Shown here piece by piece: positions 1 through 8,922 of a stretch of 64,000 nt of DNA. The notes under the pieces are model-generated. The model was given only the letters and a program-made list of their open reading frames with translations. It was not told the origin of the DNA and did no database searches. Position numbers and translations under genes: made by a program. Where the stretch lies: the NCBI RefSeq assembly GCF_900113765.1, contig NZ_FOQO01000003.1:372001-436000 (forward strand). The letters are read 5' to 3'. Each line of letters opens with the position of its first letter. Within the stretch, counting starts at the first letter, position 1. The DNA comes from Parapedobacter indicus (GTDB lineage: Bacteria; Bacteroidota; Bacteroidia; Sphingobacteriales; Sphingobacteriaceae).

Positions 1-483
1 GCCGGTCAGCTGTCAACAAAGATCCGTGATGTTACCTGCTCCAACGGCATGGCATGGAGCGCGGACCAACAAACATTCTATTACATTGATTCGCCAACAC
101 GCCAGGTTCATGCGTTTGACTTCGAAAAATACAGCGGGTCCATCTCAAACCGGCGGGTGGTCATAGAAATACCCGCGTCCGAGGGCCTTCCCGATGGTAT
201 GACCATCGACCGCGCCGGCATGCTTTGGGTCGCGCTATGGGGAGGCTGGAAGGTAGCTTGCTGGGATCCACATTCTGGAAACAAACTTGACGAGATCCCC
301 CTCCCCGTATCCCAGGTTACCTCGTGCGCCTTCGGAGGCACCGATTTATCAGACCTCTATGTTACCTCCGCGAGAACAGGTCTTGGGGAACAAGAGCAAC
401 TACAACAACCATTAGCTGGTTCATTATTTGTAGTCAAAAAAGTCACGCCGGGAGGAACCGCCAGCCAACGTATTTACATATAA
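1..483 (+). CDS. SMP-30/gluconolactonase/LRE family protein, 3' part
   Basis: The reading frame is open from base 1, so the 5' end lies outside the window; 160 codons are visible. The visible part resembles the C-terminal half of SMP-30/regucalcin beta-propeller lactonases: SNGMAWS near residue 15 and LPDGMTIDRAGMLWVA near residue 65 carry the Asn and Asp that bind the divalent metal in this family. Members hydrolyse sugar lactones such as gluconolactone, usually in the cytosol. The gene is the only plus-strand gene in the first 34 kb and converges on the acyltransferase gene. A lactonase would fit beside the sugar dehydrogenases of this region, but that link is inference. Exact substrate unknown. 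Confidence 0.85.
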   Translation, partial: AGQLSTKIRDVTCSNGMAWSADQQTFYYIDSPTRQVHAFDFEKYSGSISNRRVVIEIPASEGLPDGMTIDRAGMLWVALWGGWKVACWDPHSGNKLDEIPLPVSQVTSCAFGGTDLSDLYVTSARTGLGEQEQLQQPLAGSLFVVKKVTPGGTASQRIYI

Positions 484-733
484 AAACGAATATTGCGGAT
501 TACAAGGTCATGCCTTGGTCTGAACGTTCTAGGAGGATCTGTGCCGGGTCAGCAAAGACAGAGAGGAAAAAGTAAAGATCCCACCTCCCTCCTCGATCCA
601 GATGCAAATCATGATCAATACGCTCAATCACATGCCGTTATCGGAAAACACCGTCTCAGGAAGCTCTTATATCAGCGTATTGATGGCCTGCACGTCAATC
701 CGGACGCGGGTGATGCCGCAGTAACTTTAGCCC

Positions 734-1903
734 TTATATCTTAAGGAAAATTTTCTTCTTGTACATCCAATGTAGCACCAGCCATTCCAGCAAAAGCACA
801 AGGGCACCGGAGACCAACGTCGCGTAAGCGGAGCCGAACAGCTGATCGAAATCCGCGCCCAAATGAATAAATAAAGATCGCTGGAAAAAGGTCTTGATTC
901 CTCCGTCTGCAATCACATACGCTGCAATCGAATTGACGCCGATCACTTTCAGAAAAAAGGACCATCTGTCTTTCCGGATGACGTCAATTATCCAGTAGAA
1001 CGCTGTCAGGAACAGGAAACAGATTCCGCCACTGAAAAGCGTCCAAGCAGGCGTCCATATCCGCTTAACGATCGGGTTTACACCGATGAAATGGAAAAAT
1101 AAGGCTATCCCTATCAGTCCCGCGCCCCATTGCAGAAACAGCCGGATACGCTTCCCTGGCTCCAGATCCGCACGCAATATATTGCCGGCAACGAGCCCCA
1201 GTATCATGGTACCCAAGGTGGGGATAAAACTAAGCGTCGCATACCCTCCCCCATTGTACAAAAAGACCTTCTCCCTGGGAAACAGGTTGAGGAACCACGT
1301 GTCAAATGCCCAGGCTGCATTGGAATTTTTATTCCAGTGTGCGGCAAACCCGTCCATGTTGTAGGGCCAGTTCGGAGGAACGCCTACGGCCCGATAGTCG
1401 AAGTTCGGATCCGGAAGCGGGTATACCGCAAACAACAGCCAGTAACCAATCAGGATAACACCCAGTGTAATCAGCTGTGTCCGAGGCTTGCAAAACGCCA
1501 GCAATACCAAAAATGTATACCCCAATCCGATCTGGGTAAGGGTATCCTCAAAGGTGAAATACGTTTGGTCGGCGTGCATGGAACGCAGAAAAATCCCCAA
1601 CAGGATCAGAATGACTGATCGCTTGACGGTGTGTTTCAATAACGAACCAAACGTAGCCCCCTTGCTTTTACGGCTGGCGATGGAATATGGCAATACCACA
1701 CCGACCAAAAAGGTAAAAGAGGGCTGGATCATATCGTGCAGGCTGAACCATTGCCATTCTACGTGACTTTGGTTAAAGGCCAACATGTGCCAAAACGCAC
1801 TATCGGGCAACGCCCTTGATACCGCCGAGAGATTCAGTACTTCGCCCATCATCAGCAACATGACAAACCCCCGGTAAACGTCTACAGATGCAACTCGCTG
1901 CAT
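734..1903 (-). CDS. Membrane acyltransferase, HGSNAT/DUF5009-like
   Basis: 389 residues, very hydrophobic, with about ten membrane segments. The start VDVYRGFVM (residues 8-16) is the classic opening of the DUF5009 / heparan-alpha-glucosaminide N-acetyltransferase family, and NSIAAYVIAD near the C terminus is the other conserved block. The FSLHDMIQPSFTF segment around residues 53-65 contains a histidine that is a candidate for the acetyl-carrying residue. Relatives move acetyl groups from cytosolic acetyl-CoA to sugars across the membrane. It is the last gene of the minus-strand sugar locus, 173 bp after the Gfo/Idh gene and behind a terminator, so it may have its own promoter. The substrate is not shown by the sequence. 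Confidence 0.82.
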   Translation of the reverse strand: MQRVASVDVYRGFVMLLMMGEVLNLSAVSRALPDSAFWHMLAFNQSHVEWQWFSLHDMIQPSFTFLVGVVLPYSIASRKSKGATFGSLLKHTVKRSVILILLGIFLRSMHADQTYFTFEDTLTQIGLGYTFLVLLAFCKPRTQLITLGVILIGYWLLFAVYPLPDPNFDYRAVGVPPNWPYNMDGFAAHWNKNSNAAWAFDTWFLNLFPREKVFLYNGGGYATLSFIPTLGTMILGLVAGNILRADLEPGKRIRLFLQWGAGLIGIALFFHFIGVNPIVKRIWTPAWTLFSGGICFLFLTAFYWIIDVIRKDRWSFFLKVIGVNSIAAYVIADGGIKTFFQRSLFIHLGADFDQLFGSAYATLVSGALVLLLEWLVLHWMYKKKIFLKI

Positions 1904-2005
1904 AATTTAATGATTGACTAATTGGTTAAGCAATTCTACATTAAAATCAGCCATTTAACAAACAATATCGGAAGTCAACCGATTGCGTAACTTGCATTTC
2001 ACACC

Positions 2006-2040
2006 AATAAAAAGCCGCCTTGAAATAAAACGAGGCGGCT
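2006..2040 (-). terminator. Rho-independent terminator
   Basis: Read on the minus strand, an 8-bp perfect stem (AGCCGCCT/AGGCGGCT, 2013-2020 and 2033-2040) with a 12-nt loop is followed by a run of T. It lies 36 bp after the stop of the Gfo/Idh gene and before the acyltransferase gene, so it should end the long minus-strand transcript. Confidence 0.8.
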
Positions 2041-2076
2041 CAAGCTATTAGTTATACCGATTCAATCGGCTGAATA

Positions 2077-3522
2077 TCAAATTGCCTTCACTTCCCAACC
2101 TCTGCGATATTCCCGCTTTACGAACCGGTTCACGTCTTCAAAATTAGTCACCTTCATCGCTTTGTTATCCCAGAGCAGTTTCATGTTTCGGGCCGGATAC
2201 TTACCGTCAATCCGCATATCCGCTCCGCGGATGGCCAGATTAGCCATCAATAAGGCTTCGGTCAACGGGCCGGAAATCTCGAAAGGCGCACTGACCTCTT
2301 TTTTACCGTAGCCGGCAAGGCACGCCTCTACCCATTGCGCATAGTGCCCATTCTCGCCACCTGGCACCCGCTCATATTTCACAGGCACATTTAGTCCTTC
2401 CATGCGCGACAAAGGCAACAGCCGGGCATTCCGCCCATAAGTATCAGCCAACGCTTTTCCCTTGGTGCCGATGAGCAGGATGCCGTTGCCCCCATCTCCA
2501 AATGCCTCGTTGGGTCCGAGTTCATCCGGACGCTCCGGTTGGATACCCCCATCCATCCAGTGTAATTTAACAGGACCAGCCGTTTTCGCAGTTTTCGGGA
2601 ACGTCATGACTGCATGGCTAGATGGCGGACAGCTCTCGGGGAAATAACCGCGTTTAAACTCATCCACATATACCGTTCCTACGCTCGCCTGTACATCCTT
2701 TACATACGTTAATCCCAGTACGCTGAAAGGAACCTCCAATAGGTGGCACCCCATGTCGCCCAGCGCTCCCGTACCGTAATCCCACCATCCCCGCCAATTG
2801 AAGGGCACCAATTTATCCACATAGTGCTGTTGGGGTGCTGTGCCAAGCCACAAATCCCAATCCAACTCTTGGGGAACTGAAGTTGACGTGCTGGGCCATG
2901 CAATACCCTGCGGCCACACCGGCCGGTCGGTCCAGCAGTAAACGGTATGGACATCGCCCAATAATCCAGCTTCCACCCATTCACGGATTTCGCGCGTACC
3001 ATCGCAGGATGCACCCTGATTACCCATCTGGGTAACCACTTTATATTTTTTTGCAGCTTTCGTAAGCAGGCGTGCCTCCCAAACGTCGTGTGCCAAGGGT
3101 TTTTGCACATACACATGTTTACCCAATTGCATAGCCGCCAGTGCTTGAATGGCATGGTTATGATCCGGCGTGGAAACAGACACCGCATCGATATGCTTGT
3201 GTTCCTTATCCAGCATCTCCCGGTAGTCTTTATAATATTTCGCATTCGGGAACCGCTTCACGGAATTGGCCGCACGGCGTTCATCCACGTCACACAGGTA
3301 AGCGATCTCCGCTTTTCCGCTTTTGTGGAAATTACCAATATCAGATTCCCCTTTACCGCCCACACCAATACCGGCTACGACTAATTTGTCGCTCGGTGCA
3401 ACAAATCCCTTGCCTCCCAATACATGTCGGGGAACAACCATAAATCCGGCTGCGGATGCTGCGCCCACTCGAATAAAATCCCTGCGGGATACCGCAGAAC
3501 TGTTTGTCCTTTTTTCTTTCAT
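2077..3522 (-). CDS. Gfo/Idh/MocA oxidoreductase, Tat-exported
   Basis: 481 residues. A twin-arginine signal (SRRDFIRVGAASAAGF, residues 12-27) predicts export of a folded enzyme with bound cofactor. The Rossmann motif GIGVGGKG is at 51-58. The usual EKP motif reads QKP (140-142), and GDMGCH (255-260) supplies the likely catalytic His260. The C-terminal part matches the bacterial type Gfo/Idh C-terminal domain. Family members oxidise or reduce sugar hydroxyls with NAD(P), including 3-keto-sugar chemistry. It is the third Gfo/Idh gene in the locus, 207 bp behind the second PQQ dehydrogenase, and a fragment of a fourth such gene lies in that gap. The exact reaction is unknown. Confidence 0.92.
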   Translation of the reverse strand: MKEKRTNSSAVSRRDFIRVGAASAAGFMVVPRHVLGGKGFVAPSDKLVVAGIGVGGKGESDIGNFHKSGKAEIAYLCDVDERRAANSVKRFPNAKYYKDYREMLDKEHKHIDAVSVSTPDHNHAIQALAAMQLGKHVYVQKPLAHDVWEARLLTKAAKKYKVVTQMGNQGASCDGTREIREWVEAGLLGDVHTVYCWTDRPVWPQGIAWPSTSTSVPQELDWDLWLGTAPQQHYVDKLVPFNWRGWWDYGTGALGDMGCHLLEVPFSVLGLTYVKDVQASVGTVYVDEFKRGYFPESCPPSSHAVMTFPKTAKTAGPVKLHWMDGGIQPERPDELGPNEAFGDGGNGILLIGTKGKALADTYGRNARLLPLSRMEGLNVPVKYERVPGGENGHYAQWVEACLAGYGKKEVSAPFEISGPLTEALLMANLAIRGADMRIDGKYPARNMKLLWDNKAMKVTNFEDVNRFVKREYRRGWEVKAI

Positions 3523-3613
3523 TGAGTATATTGTTTTAGCGTTTCTGTTTACTGGGCTAAAGTAATATTTTCTGTAGGTGAACTATTCATTTTATCGCTT
3601 TTTTTGAGTCGGC

Positions 3614-3718
3614 CTATACCAAAGGACATTTGAAGCTGGATTGAAGCCTTACCCGTTTCCCGCTTTTGCCAGACTTCCGGGCGGCCTCGATGATTTCCAG
3701 GACGTGGAAAGTATTACT
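3614..3718 (-). pseudogene. C-terminal remnant of a Gfo/Idh/MocA oxidoreductase
   Basis: A 35-codon open stretch with no start codon reads SNTFHVLEIIEAARKSGKSG, then KRVRLQ, and ends at TAG (3614-3616). The segment HVLEIIEAARKSGKSGKRV is the standard last helix and tail of cytosolic Gfo/Idh oxidoreductases. A TAA in the same frame lies just upstream, and the second PQQ dehydrogenase gene abuts it. I read this as the stump of a deleted gene. It shows that the locus once held another dehydrogenase between the PQQ enzyme and the Tat-exported one. It is short, so chance similarity is not fully excluded. Confidence 0.6.
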
Positions 3719-3729
3719 TGTACTTTAAA

Positions 3730-6375
3730 TCATCGATTGAACCGTATCCACTTGAGGTATAATACTTCATCTTCTGCCGACTTGACTTTTTCATTGCGGT
3801 ATATCACATAGATATCTCCGATTACCGGACGGTTACCTAACGGGAGGGTGATCTGACGGTCCGAATCAACCACGGCTTGCCCCAACAGTTCACCATCGGG
3901 TTTCCCCATCCTGATTTCCACTTTTCCTTCTGCCTGCGCCGTGTCGGCACCCAAGGTCAGGCTCTGGATACCTGTCAGATCGATATCCCGGAAAAGAATA
4001 TACGCCTTATCTCTGTTAAAACGCACCGTTCGGGTCTGTGCGTTCAGGTCACATTGGGAATGACCATCGCAGGTAATGGCCCCGATCTGGGTTGGCCGGA
4101 ATGTCCAGCTTCTTTCCGTCGTCAACGGCGTGGCCGGCGCATTCCCCTTGTCCGTATACGCCGCTTTGAACGTGTAGTTTTCCTGTTCGGTTTTCTCCGG
4201 TGGATGCAGGTTGAACACGTGTTTGCCCTGCAGCGGCAGTTCTTCGATCTTCACCTTACTGATCGACAGGATGTAGTTGACCATTTCCGTCGCTTCTTCC
4301 AGCGTAAGCTGTGGATGCGCCGACATGACGCGCTCGCCCCAGACACCGCTACCGCCGCTGATAACGGTTTTGGCCAGCCGGTCCACCGTTGTCGAATCTC
4401 CCGTATACCGTTGCGCGATGCTGTAATACGAGGGGCCTACCGATACCTCGTTGAGCGCGTGGCAGGACCGACAGTCGCTGTTCAGGATCAGCTCCAGTCC
4501 CGCTGAAGTAGCCGCACCGGACTCGGCAAACACATCGGCCTTCCCATATAACCGATAAAACTTCACGGATGCCGGGTCGATGCCCGAGTGCAGGGAGCCA
4601 TCTTCCTTGTCGGTTACCTGCAGGCGGTAGTCCAACTCACGATTGTCCCAATAGAATGAGCGGTTGCCTTCGAAGTCGAGCGTCAATTCAGGAGGACTGT
4701 TGCCCACCTGTATCCGCAACGTCTGGCTGGCCGCCGCTCCCTCACTGTCTGTCACCTGTAAGGTGACTGTGTACACGCGAGCTTCCTCGAAGGTGACCAC
4801 CGGGTTGGGGTCTGAAGAAGCGGGAATATCCGGACCGAAATCCCAGGCATAAGTGAGGCGGTCGTTTTTATCGTGGTCAAACGTCCCTTCCGATGAGAAA
4901 TGAACAGTAAGCGGCGCCGCACCTGCAGTCACATCAGCTCCGGCCGAAGTGATGGGTTTGCGGTTGCCCGCTTCGTATTCAATCCGGACCAGACGGGAGT
5001 CTACATTTTTAGCAAACCAGTTGGTGCCATAGTCCAGCACATACAGTGCACCGTCCGGACCGAACTGCAGGTCGATGGGATGGTAAAACGTTTCATCCGG
5101 CAGGAAAGGCTCGATATGGATCAATTCACCGTTATCGTTTAGGGTAATCACGTTGATCCAATCGCGCATCCACTCAGCGATAAACCACTTGCCATCGTAA
5201 TAAGCCGGGAACTTACGGCCGGCTGCAGCACCTGCGGCAGGATAACGGTCGCGGTGGTATACCGGCCCCGCAATCGGTGATTTTCCACCGGTACCTAAGT
5301 GGTCGAACTCCGTTGACTCATCGTAGGAATACCAAATCAGGGCAGGCTTCGCCGGAGGCAGTTCCTGCAACCCCGTATTATTTGGCGAGTTATTGATTGG
5401 CTTTTCCGCCTCATAAAAAGGGCCGTTTATTCCAGTGGCGTAATCGAAATCGGAATACGGGGCATTGGGTCCGGCAAAATATGGCCATCCGAAAAATCCG
5501 GGTTCCTTCGCCAGGTGCCATTCGTCGTAGCTGATCGGTCCACGCGACGGATCGTCGATGGTATTCTGTCCCACATCGCCCCACAGCAACCATCCGGTCT
5601 TCGGATCGACGGCAATACGGTAGGGATTGCGGCAACCCATCGCGTAGATCTCCGGCCGCGTCTTCGGGGTACCTTCGGGAAACAAATTTCCCTCGGGTAT
5701 GCGATAGGTCCCGTCATCCTCCGGTTTGATCCGGAGGACTTTGCCCCGCAGGTCGTTGGTATTCGCTGCCGTGCGCTGCGCGTCCCAGTATTCCCGGCCG
5801 GGGCGTTCGTCAATGGAATTATAATATCCCTGATTATGGGGATTCGTGTTGTCACCAACAGCAATGAACAACATGCCGTCGGGGCCGAATTTGAGTGACC
5901 CCGCCGAATGGCAGCATTCCTCACGCTGCACATTTATTTCCAGAAGTTTCTTTTCGTCGGACAACGCCAGTGGATTCCCATCCAGTGTAAACCGGCTCAC
6001 TTGCTGTATCGGATTGTCGCCGTCCGGCGAATAAAACAGGTATATCCACCGGTTACGTTCAAAAGCCGGATCCAAGGCCATTCCCAGCAACCCGTCTTCC
6101 AAGCCATGGAAAACGGGCAAAGTGTCGACGATACTTATCGCGCGATCTGCCTGGCTGTAACGTTTGATGGCTCCTTTACGCTCGATCACGAGGATGTCCC
6201 CATCCGGAAGGAACCCCAGTTCCATCGGTTCGTCCAGGCCTTTGGCCAGTTCCACCAAGGTAAACCGATTGGTTTCGGGAGGTGTTTTGCGGGCTGAATC
6301 CCTGTCCCTACACCCATGGATGCAAAGAATGAAAAAAAAGAAACCTGCGAAATAACTGAGCCAGTTTGTCAACAT
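3730..6375 (-). CDS. PQQ-type sugar dehydrogenase with PKD, cytochrome c and CBM-like domains
   Basis: 881 residues. Order: lipoprotein-like signal (Cys18 or Cys22); six-bladed soluble glucose/sorbosone dehydrogenase propeller, about 35-470; PKD domain, about 475-557; linker; cytochrome c (CRSCH 635-639, Met684 as likely sixth haem ligand), about 625-705; C-terminal beta domain like CBM6/CBM35, about 750-881. In the propeller, CCHSAGSLKF (154-163) holds the histidine expected to be the catalytic base, and CRNPYR (248-253) the PQQ-contacting arginine. The enzyme should oxidise a sugar outside the inner membrane and pass electrons through its own haem to the respiratory chain. A 48-53% type paralogue is encoded at 8923-11592 (identity judged by eye). 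Substrate unknown. Confidence 0.9.
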   Translation of the reverse strand: MLTNWLSYFAGFFFFILCIHGCRDRDSARKTPPETNRFTLVELAKGLDEPMELGFLPDGDILVIERKGAIKRYSQADRAISIVDTLPVFHGLEDGLLGMALDPAFERNRWIYLFYSPDGDNPIQQVSRFTLDGNPLALSDEKKLLEINVQREECCHSAGSLKFGPDGMLFIAVGDNTNPHNQGYYNSIDERPGREYWDAQRTAANTNDLRGKVLRIKPEDDGTYRIPEGNLFPEGTPKTRPEIYAMGCRNPYRIAVDPKTGWLLWGDVGQNTIDDPSRGPISYDEWHLAKEPGFFGWPYFAGPNAPYSDFDYATGINGPFYEAEKPINNSPNNTGLQELPPAKPALIWYSYDESTEFDHLGTGGKSPIAGPVYHRDRYPAAGAAAGRKFPAYYDGKWFIAEWMRDWINVITLNDNGELIHIEPFLPDETFYHPIDLQFGPDGALYVLDYGTNWFAKNVDSRLVRIEYEAGNRKPITSAGADVTAGAAPLTVHFSSEGTFDHDKNDRLTYAWDFGPDIPASSDPNPVVTFEEARVYTVTLQVTDSEGAAASQTLRIQVGNSPPELTLDFEGNRSFYWDNRELDYRLQVTDKEDGSLHSGIDPASVKFYRLYGKADVFAESGAATSAGLELILNSDCRSCHALNEVSVGPSYYSIAQRYTGDSTTVDRLAKTVISGGSGVWGERVMSAHPQLTLEEATEMVNYILSISKVKIEELPLQGKHVFNLHPPEKTEQENYTFKAAYTDKGNAPATPLTTERSWTFRPTQIGAITCDGHSQCDLNAQTRTVRFNRDKAYILFRDIDLTGIQSLTLGADTAQAEGKVEIRMGKPDGELLGQAVVDSDRQITLPLGNRPVIGDIYVIYRNEKVKSAEDEVLYLKWIRFNR

Positions 6376-6569
6376 TGTAAAAATCGTCTACTCAACTGAG
6401 AATTTCAGGGCTTCCATAAGCACCTGCCGCCTGTACGTCGGATGCTGCATGGACAATACACTGGTTAACTCACGGCCAGCGGCACTGCAAGTACACAAAT
6501 TTAAAAAAAGACGGAACAAAAGATGCCTACCCGATAGATTTATCCGAGGAGGCATCGAAAATGCGTCGA

Positions 6570-7664
6570 TTACAGCAACAAAACCGGCTTTCCCGTCTTC
6601 ACCGATTCGTCACACGCCAGCGCAATCTGGAGACTGGTGATGGCATGTGCCGTCACTTCGGTCAGATCCAGGTCTTCCTGGATCGCTTTCAGGAAGAACC
6701 GCTGCTCGCGGTTACACAGCTCCTGATGGTCCGGTTCATCGGTTAGGTCAATCCACTCGTCCTGGCTGACAAATGCGTTGTCGCTGTCCAGCTCCGCGTG
6801 ATGCAACCGCAATGACTCCGTCTTTGTATGGGCCGATACATTATCCGAGTTACCCGAACCCCCGGCATCTTTAGCGACGATCGAAAGCGAACCTTTCGGA
6901 CCAAATACATCTTTCACGAAAAACGCCGTTTCACTCACCATCGGGCCCCAACCTGCCTCATACCATCCCACTGAACCGTCTTCAAAACGGATCTGCAACT
7001 GGCCGTAGTTGTAGTTATCTGCTGGAATATCGTCTGTGAGCCGTGCGCCGATGGCATTTACCTGAACGGGCCTGCTCCCCGTCATCTGGCACATCACGTC
7101 TATGTAGTGCACGCCACAGTCCACAATGGGGCTGAGACTTTTCATCAAATTGCGGTGCACGTCCCACATCCGGCCATGGCTTTGCTGGTTCAGGTTCATC
7201 CGCATCACCAGCGGCTTACCCAGGGTACCGCTTAATTCAACAAACCGCTGCCAGGAGGGATGGTACCGCAGGATATAGCCAATTACCAGCTTCCTGCCCA
7301 GGTGTTCGGCCGTGGCGGCCACGCGCTTGGCCCCTTCCAATGTATCGGCAAGCGGCTTCTCGGTGAATACATGGCAGCCATGCTCCATGGCCAGGATGGC
7401 ATATGCCTCATGTATATCCGGATACGTCGATATGCAAACTGCATCCGGACGCGTTTCAGCCAGTGCCGTGGCATAGTCGTCAAATAAGGCGTAGCCGCCT
7501 CCCAGCTGCTCATTGAGCCGTTCTTTGCTGGCACCCCTGGCCACCAGTCCGCAGATTTCAAAACCGTCGATTACGTGGTAGGCCGCCGCATGGGAAGCTC
7601 CCATGTTGCCGCAGCCGACAACCAATACCCGTACTTTTTTAGTATGCTCCATTTTCATCATCAT
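6570..7664 (-). CDS. Gfo/Idh/MocA oxidoreductase, cytosolic
   Basis: 364 residues with no signal peptide. The Rossmann motif GCGNMG is at 17-22, EKP at 102-104, and DCGVHYIDV (182-190) gives the catalytic His186. It is an NAD(P)-dependent dehydrogenase of sugars, inositols or keto-sugars. It follows the MFS permease gene by 38 bp, which suggests that it acts on the imported product. Start: the ORF opens with MMMKMEH and any of the first Met codons is possible; the longest is given. Downstream 194 bp lack a gene before the second PQQ dehydrogenase. Confidence 0.92.
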   Translation of the reverse strand: MMMKMEHTKKVRVLVVGCGNMGASHAAAYHVIDGFEICGLVARGASKERLNEQLGGGYALFDDYATALAETRPDAVCISTYPDIHEAYAILAMEHGCHVFTEKPLADTLEGAKRVAATAEHLGRKLVIGYILRYHPSWQRFVELSGTLGKPLVMRMNLNQQSHGRMWDVHRNLMKSLSPIVDCGVHYIDVMCQMTGSRPVQVNAIGARLTDDIPADNYNYGQLQIRFEDGSVGWYEAGWGPMVSETAFFVKDVFGPKGSLSIVAKDAGGSGNSDNVSAHTKTESLRLHHAELDSDNAFVSQDEWIDLTDEPDHQELCNREQRFFLKAIQEDLDLTEVTAHAITSLQIALACDESVKTGKPVLLL

Positions 7665-7702
7665 TACCTAACTTTTTTGATGCCTTTTTATCGGCAGTTC
7701 CA

Positions 7703-8911
7703 TTACTCTTTCTGTTCGCCCGCGGGGCGGTCGTGGAACGTCAGCAAAAACACCACCAGTACCACCGCGGCAATGCCTGCCGGAATGAGCCAGACTCCCT
7801 GCCAGTTAAACTGCATGGCCTCCCCCGCGGGCAGGGCAAACCATTCGGTGATCAATCCCGAAACATACGAACCGATCAGCATGCCCACCCCATACGTTGC
7901 AAAGGTAATCAAGCCCTGTGCAGCACTGCGGATACGCTCGCCCGCAGCACGGTCTACATAAATCTGCCCCGTCACGAAAAAGAAATCATAGCATACCCCG
8001 TGCAGCAGGATGCCCACATACAGCATACCCATTCCGTTGCCCGCGTCGCCATAGGCAAACAATAGGTAACGGACAATCCACGCGACGATCCCTGCGGCCA
8101 GCATCGCTTTGATCCCGAATCGCTTAAAGGCAAACGGGATCACCAGCAGAAATAAGAATTCCGAAAGCTGCCCCAATGTCATCTTTCCCGCGGCATTCCC
8201 GATACCCAGATCGTTCAGGAAGGGGTTGGCAAAACTGTAGTAAAAAGACAGTGGAATGCAGATTGCCAACGAGGAAAGAAAGAAGACCAAAAAGGATCGC
8301 TGCTTAAACAGCACCAGTGCCTCCTTTCCCAGCACCGAACCCAGGCTGGCATTCCCGGTCCGGTCCGGAGGTGTATCGGGAAGCGTGAAGCTCACCAAAC
8401 CCAGTACTGCCGATGCGCCGGCAGCCAGGTAAAACAGCGAAGCACTGCTTTCAATGCCCAGGTAACCCAACAGCAGTCCGGCAACGATCCAGCCGGCCGT
8501 GCCGAACACGCGGATAAACGGAAATTCCCTGCCGGCATCTTTGAGTTGCCGGAACGTAACGGAATTCATCAGGGACATCGTGGGTGCGTACAGCAGCGTA
8601 TACAACAGCAGCAGCCACCAGAACGTGCCATAGCCGTCGGCATGCGCAAGCAGGACCAGCACACCCGCTCCCAGCAGGTGCAGCACGCCCAGCACACGCT
8701 GGGCGGCAAAATAACGATCGGCCACCAATCCCACAAACACTGGCGACAACGCCGCGGCAAGGGAAAAATTGGCATAAGCCGATCCAACCTGCACGGCGCT
8801 GGCGCCAAACTGATCGAATAGGTAGGTTCCCAGCGTCACGTACCACGCTCCCCAGGTGAAGAACTCCAGAAACATGGCCAGCGAAAGGCGGGCCCGCAGT
8901 GACATCGGCAT
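7703..8911 (-). CDS. MFS permease, nucleoside:H+ symporter family
   Basis: 402 residues, twelve predicted membrane segments. The opening LSLAMFLEFFTWGAWYVTLG and the block EFPFIRVFGTAGWIVAGLLLG are typical of the Nuc_H_symport (NupG/XapB-like) family. In Bacteroidota such permeases often sit in carbohydrate loci together with Gfo/Idh genes, so a sugar or glycoside may be the real cargo instead of a nucleoside. It lies 11 bp after the first PQQ dehydrogenase and 38 bp before the cytosolic Gfo/Idh gene, consistent with carrying an oxidised or released sugar into the cytosol. An alternative start is Met3 (8905). Confidence 0.9.
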   Translation of the reverse strand: MPMSLRARLSLAMFLEFFTWGAWYVTLGTYLFDQFGASAVQVGSAYANFSLAAALSPVFVGLVADRYFAAQRVLGVLHLLGAGVLVLLAHADGYGTFWWLLLLYTLLYAPTMSLMNSVTFRQLKDAGREFPFIRVFGTAGWIVAGLLLGYLGIESSASLFYLAAGASAVLGLVSFTLPDTPPDRTGNASLGSVLGKEALVLFKQRSFLVFFLSSLAICIPLSFYYSFANPFLNDLGIGNAAGKMTLGQLSEFLFLLVIPFAFKRFGIKAMLAAGIVAWIVRYLLFAYGDAGNGMGMLYVGILLHGVCYDFFFVTGQIYVDRAAGERIRSAAQGLITFATYGVGMLIGSYVSGLITEWFALPAGEAMQFNWQGVWLIPAGIAAVVLVVFLLTFHDRPAGEQKE

Positions 8912-8922
8912 AAAGACCCTTC

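Noticed and set aside
484..733. 83-codon frame (493-744) and a minus-strand stretch reading GITRVRIDVQAINTLI
   Set aside because: No recognisable family, overlap with the acyltransferase stop, and stops on both strands; the 250 bp are best left as non-coding or as an unidentifiable old remnant.
6388..6501. Minus-strand open stretch of 37 codons (AAGRELTSVLSMQHPTYRRQ...) between two genes
   Set aside because: It looks protein-like and could be another gene stump like the one at 3614-3718, but I cannot assign it to a family, so it is not listed as a feature.
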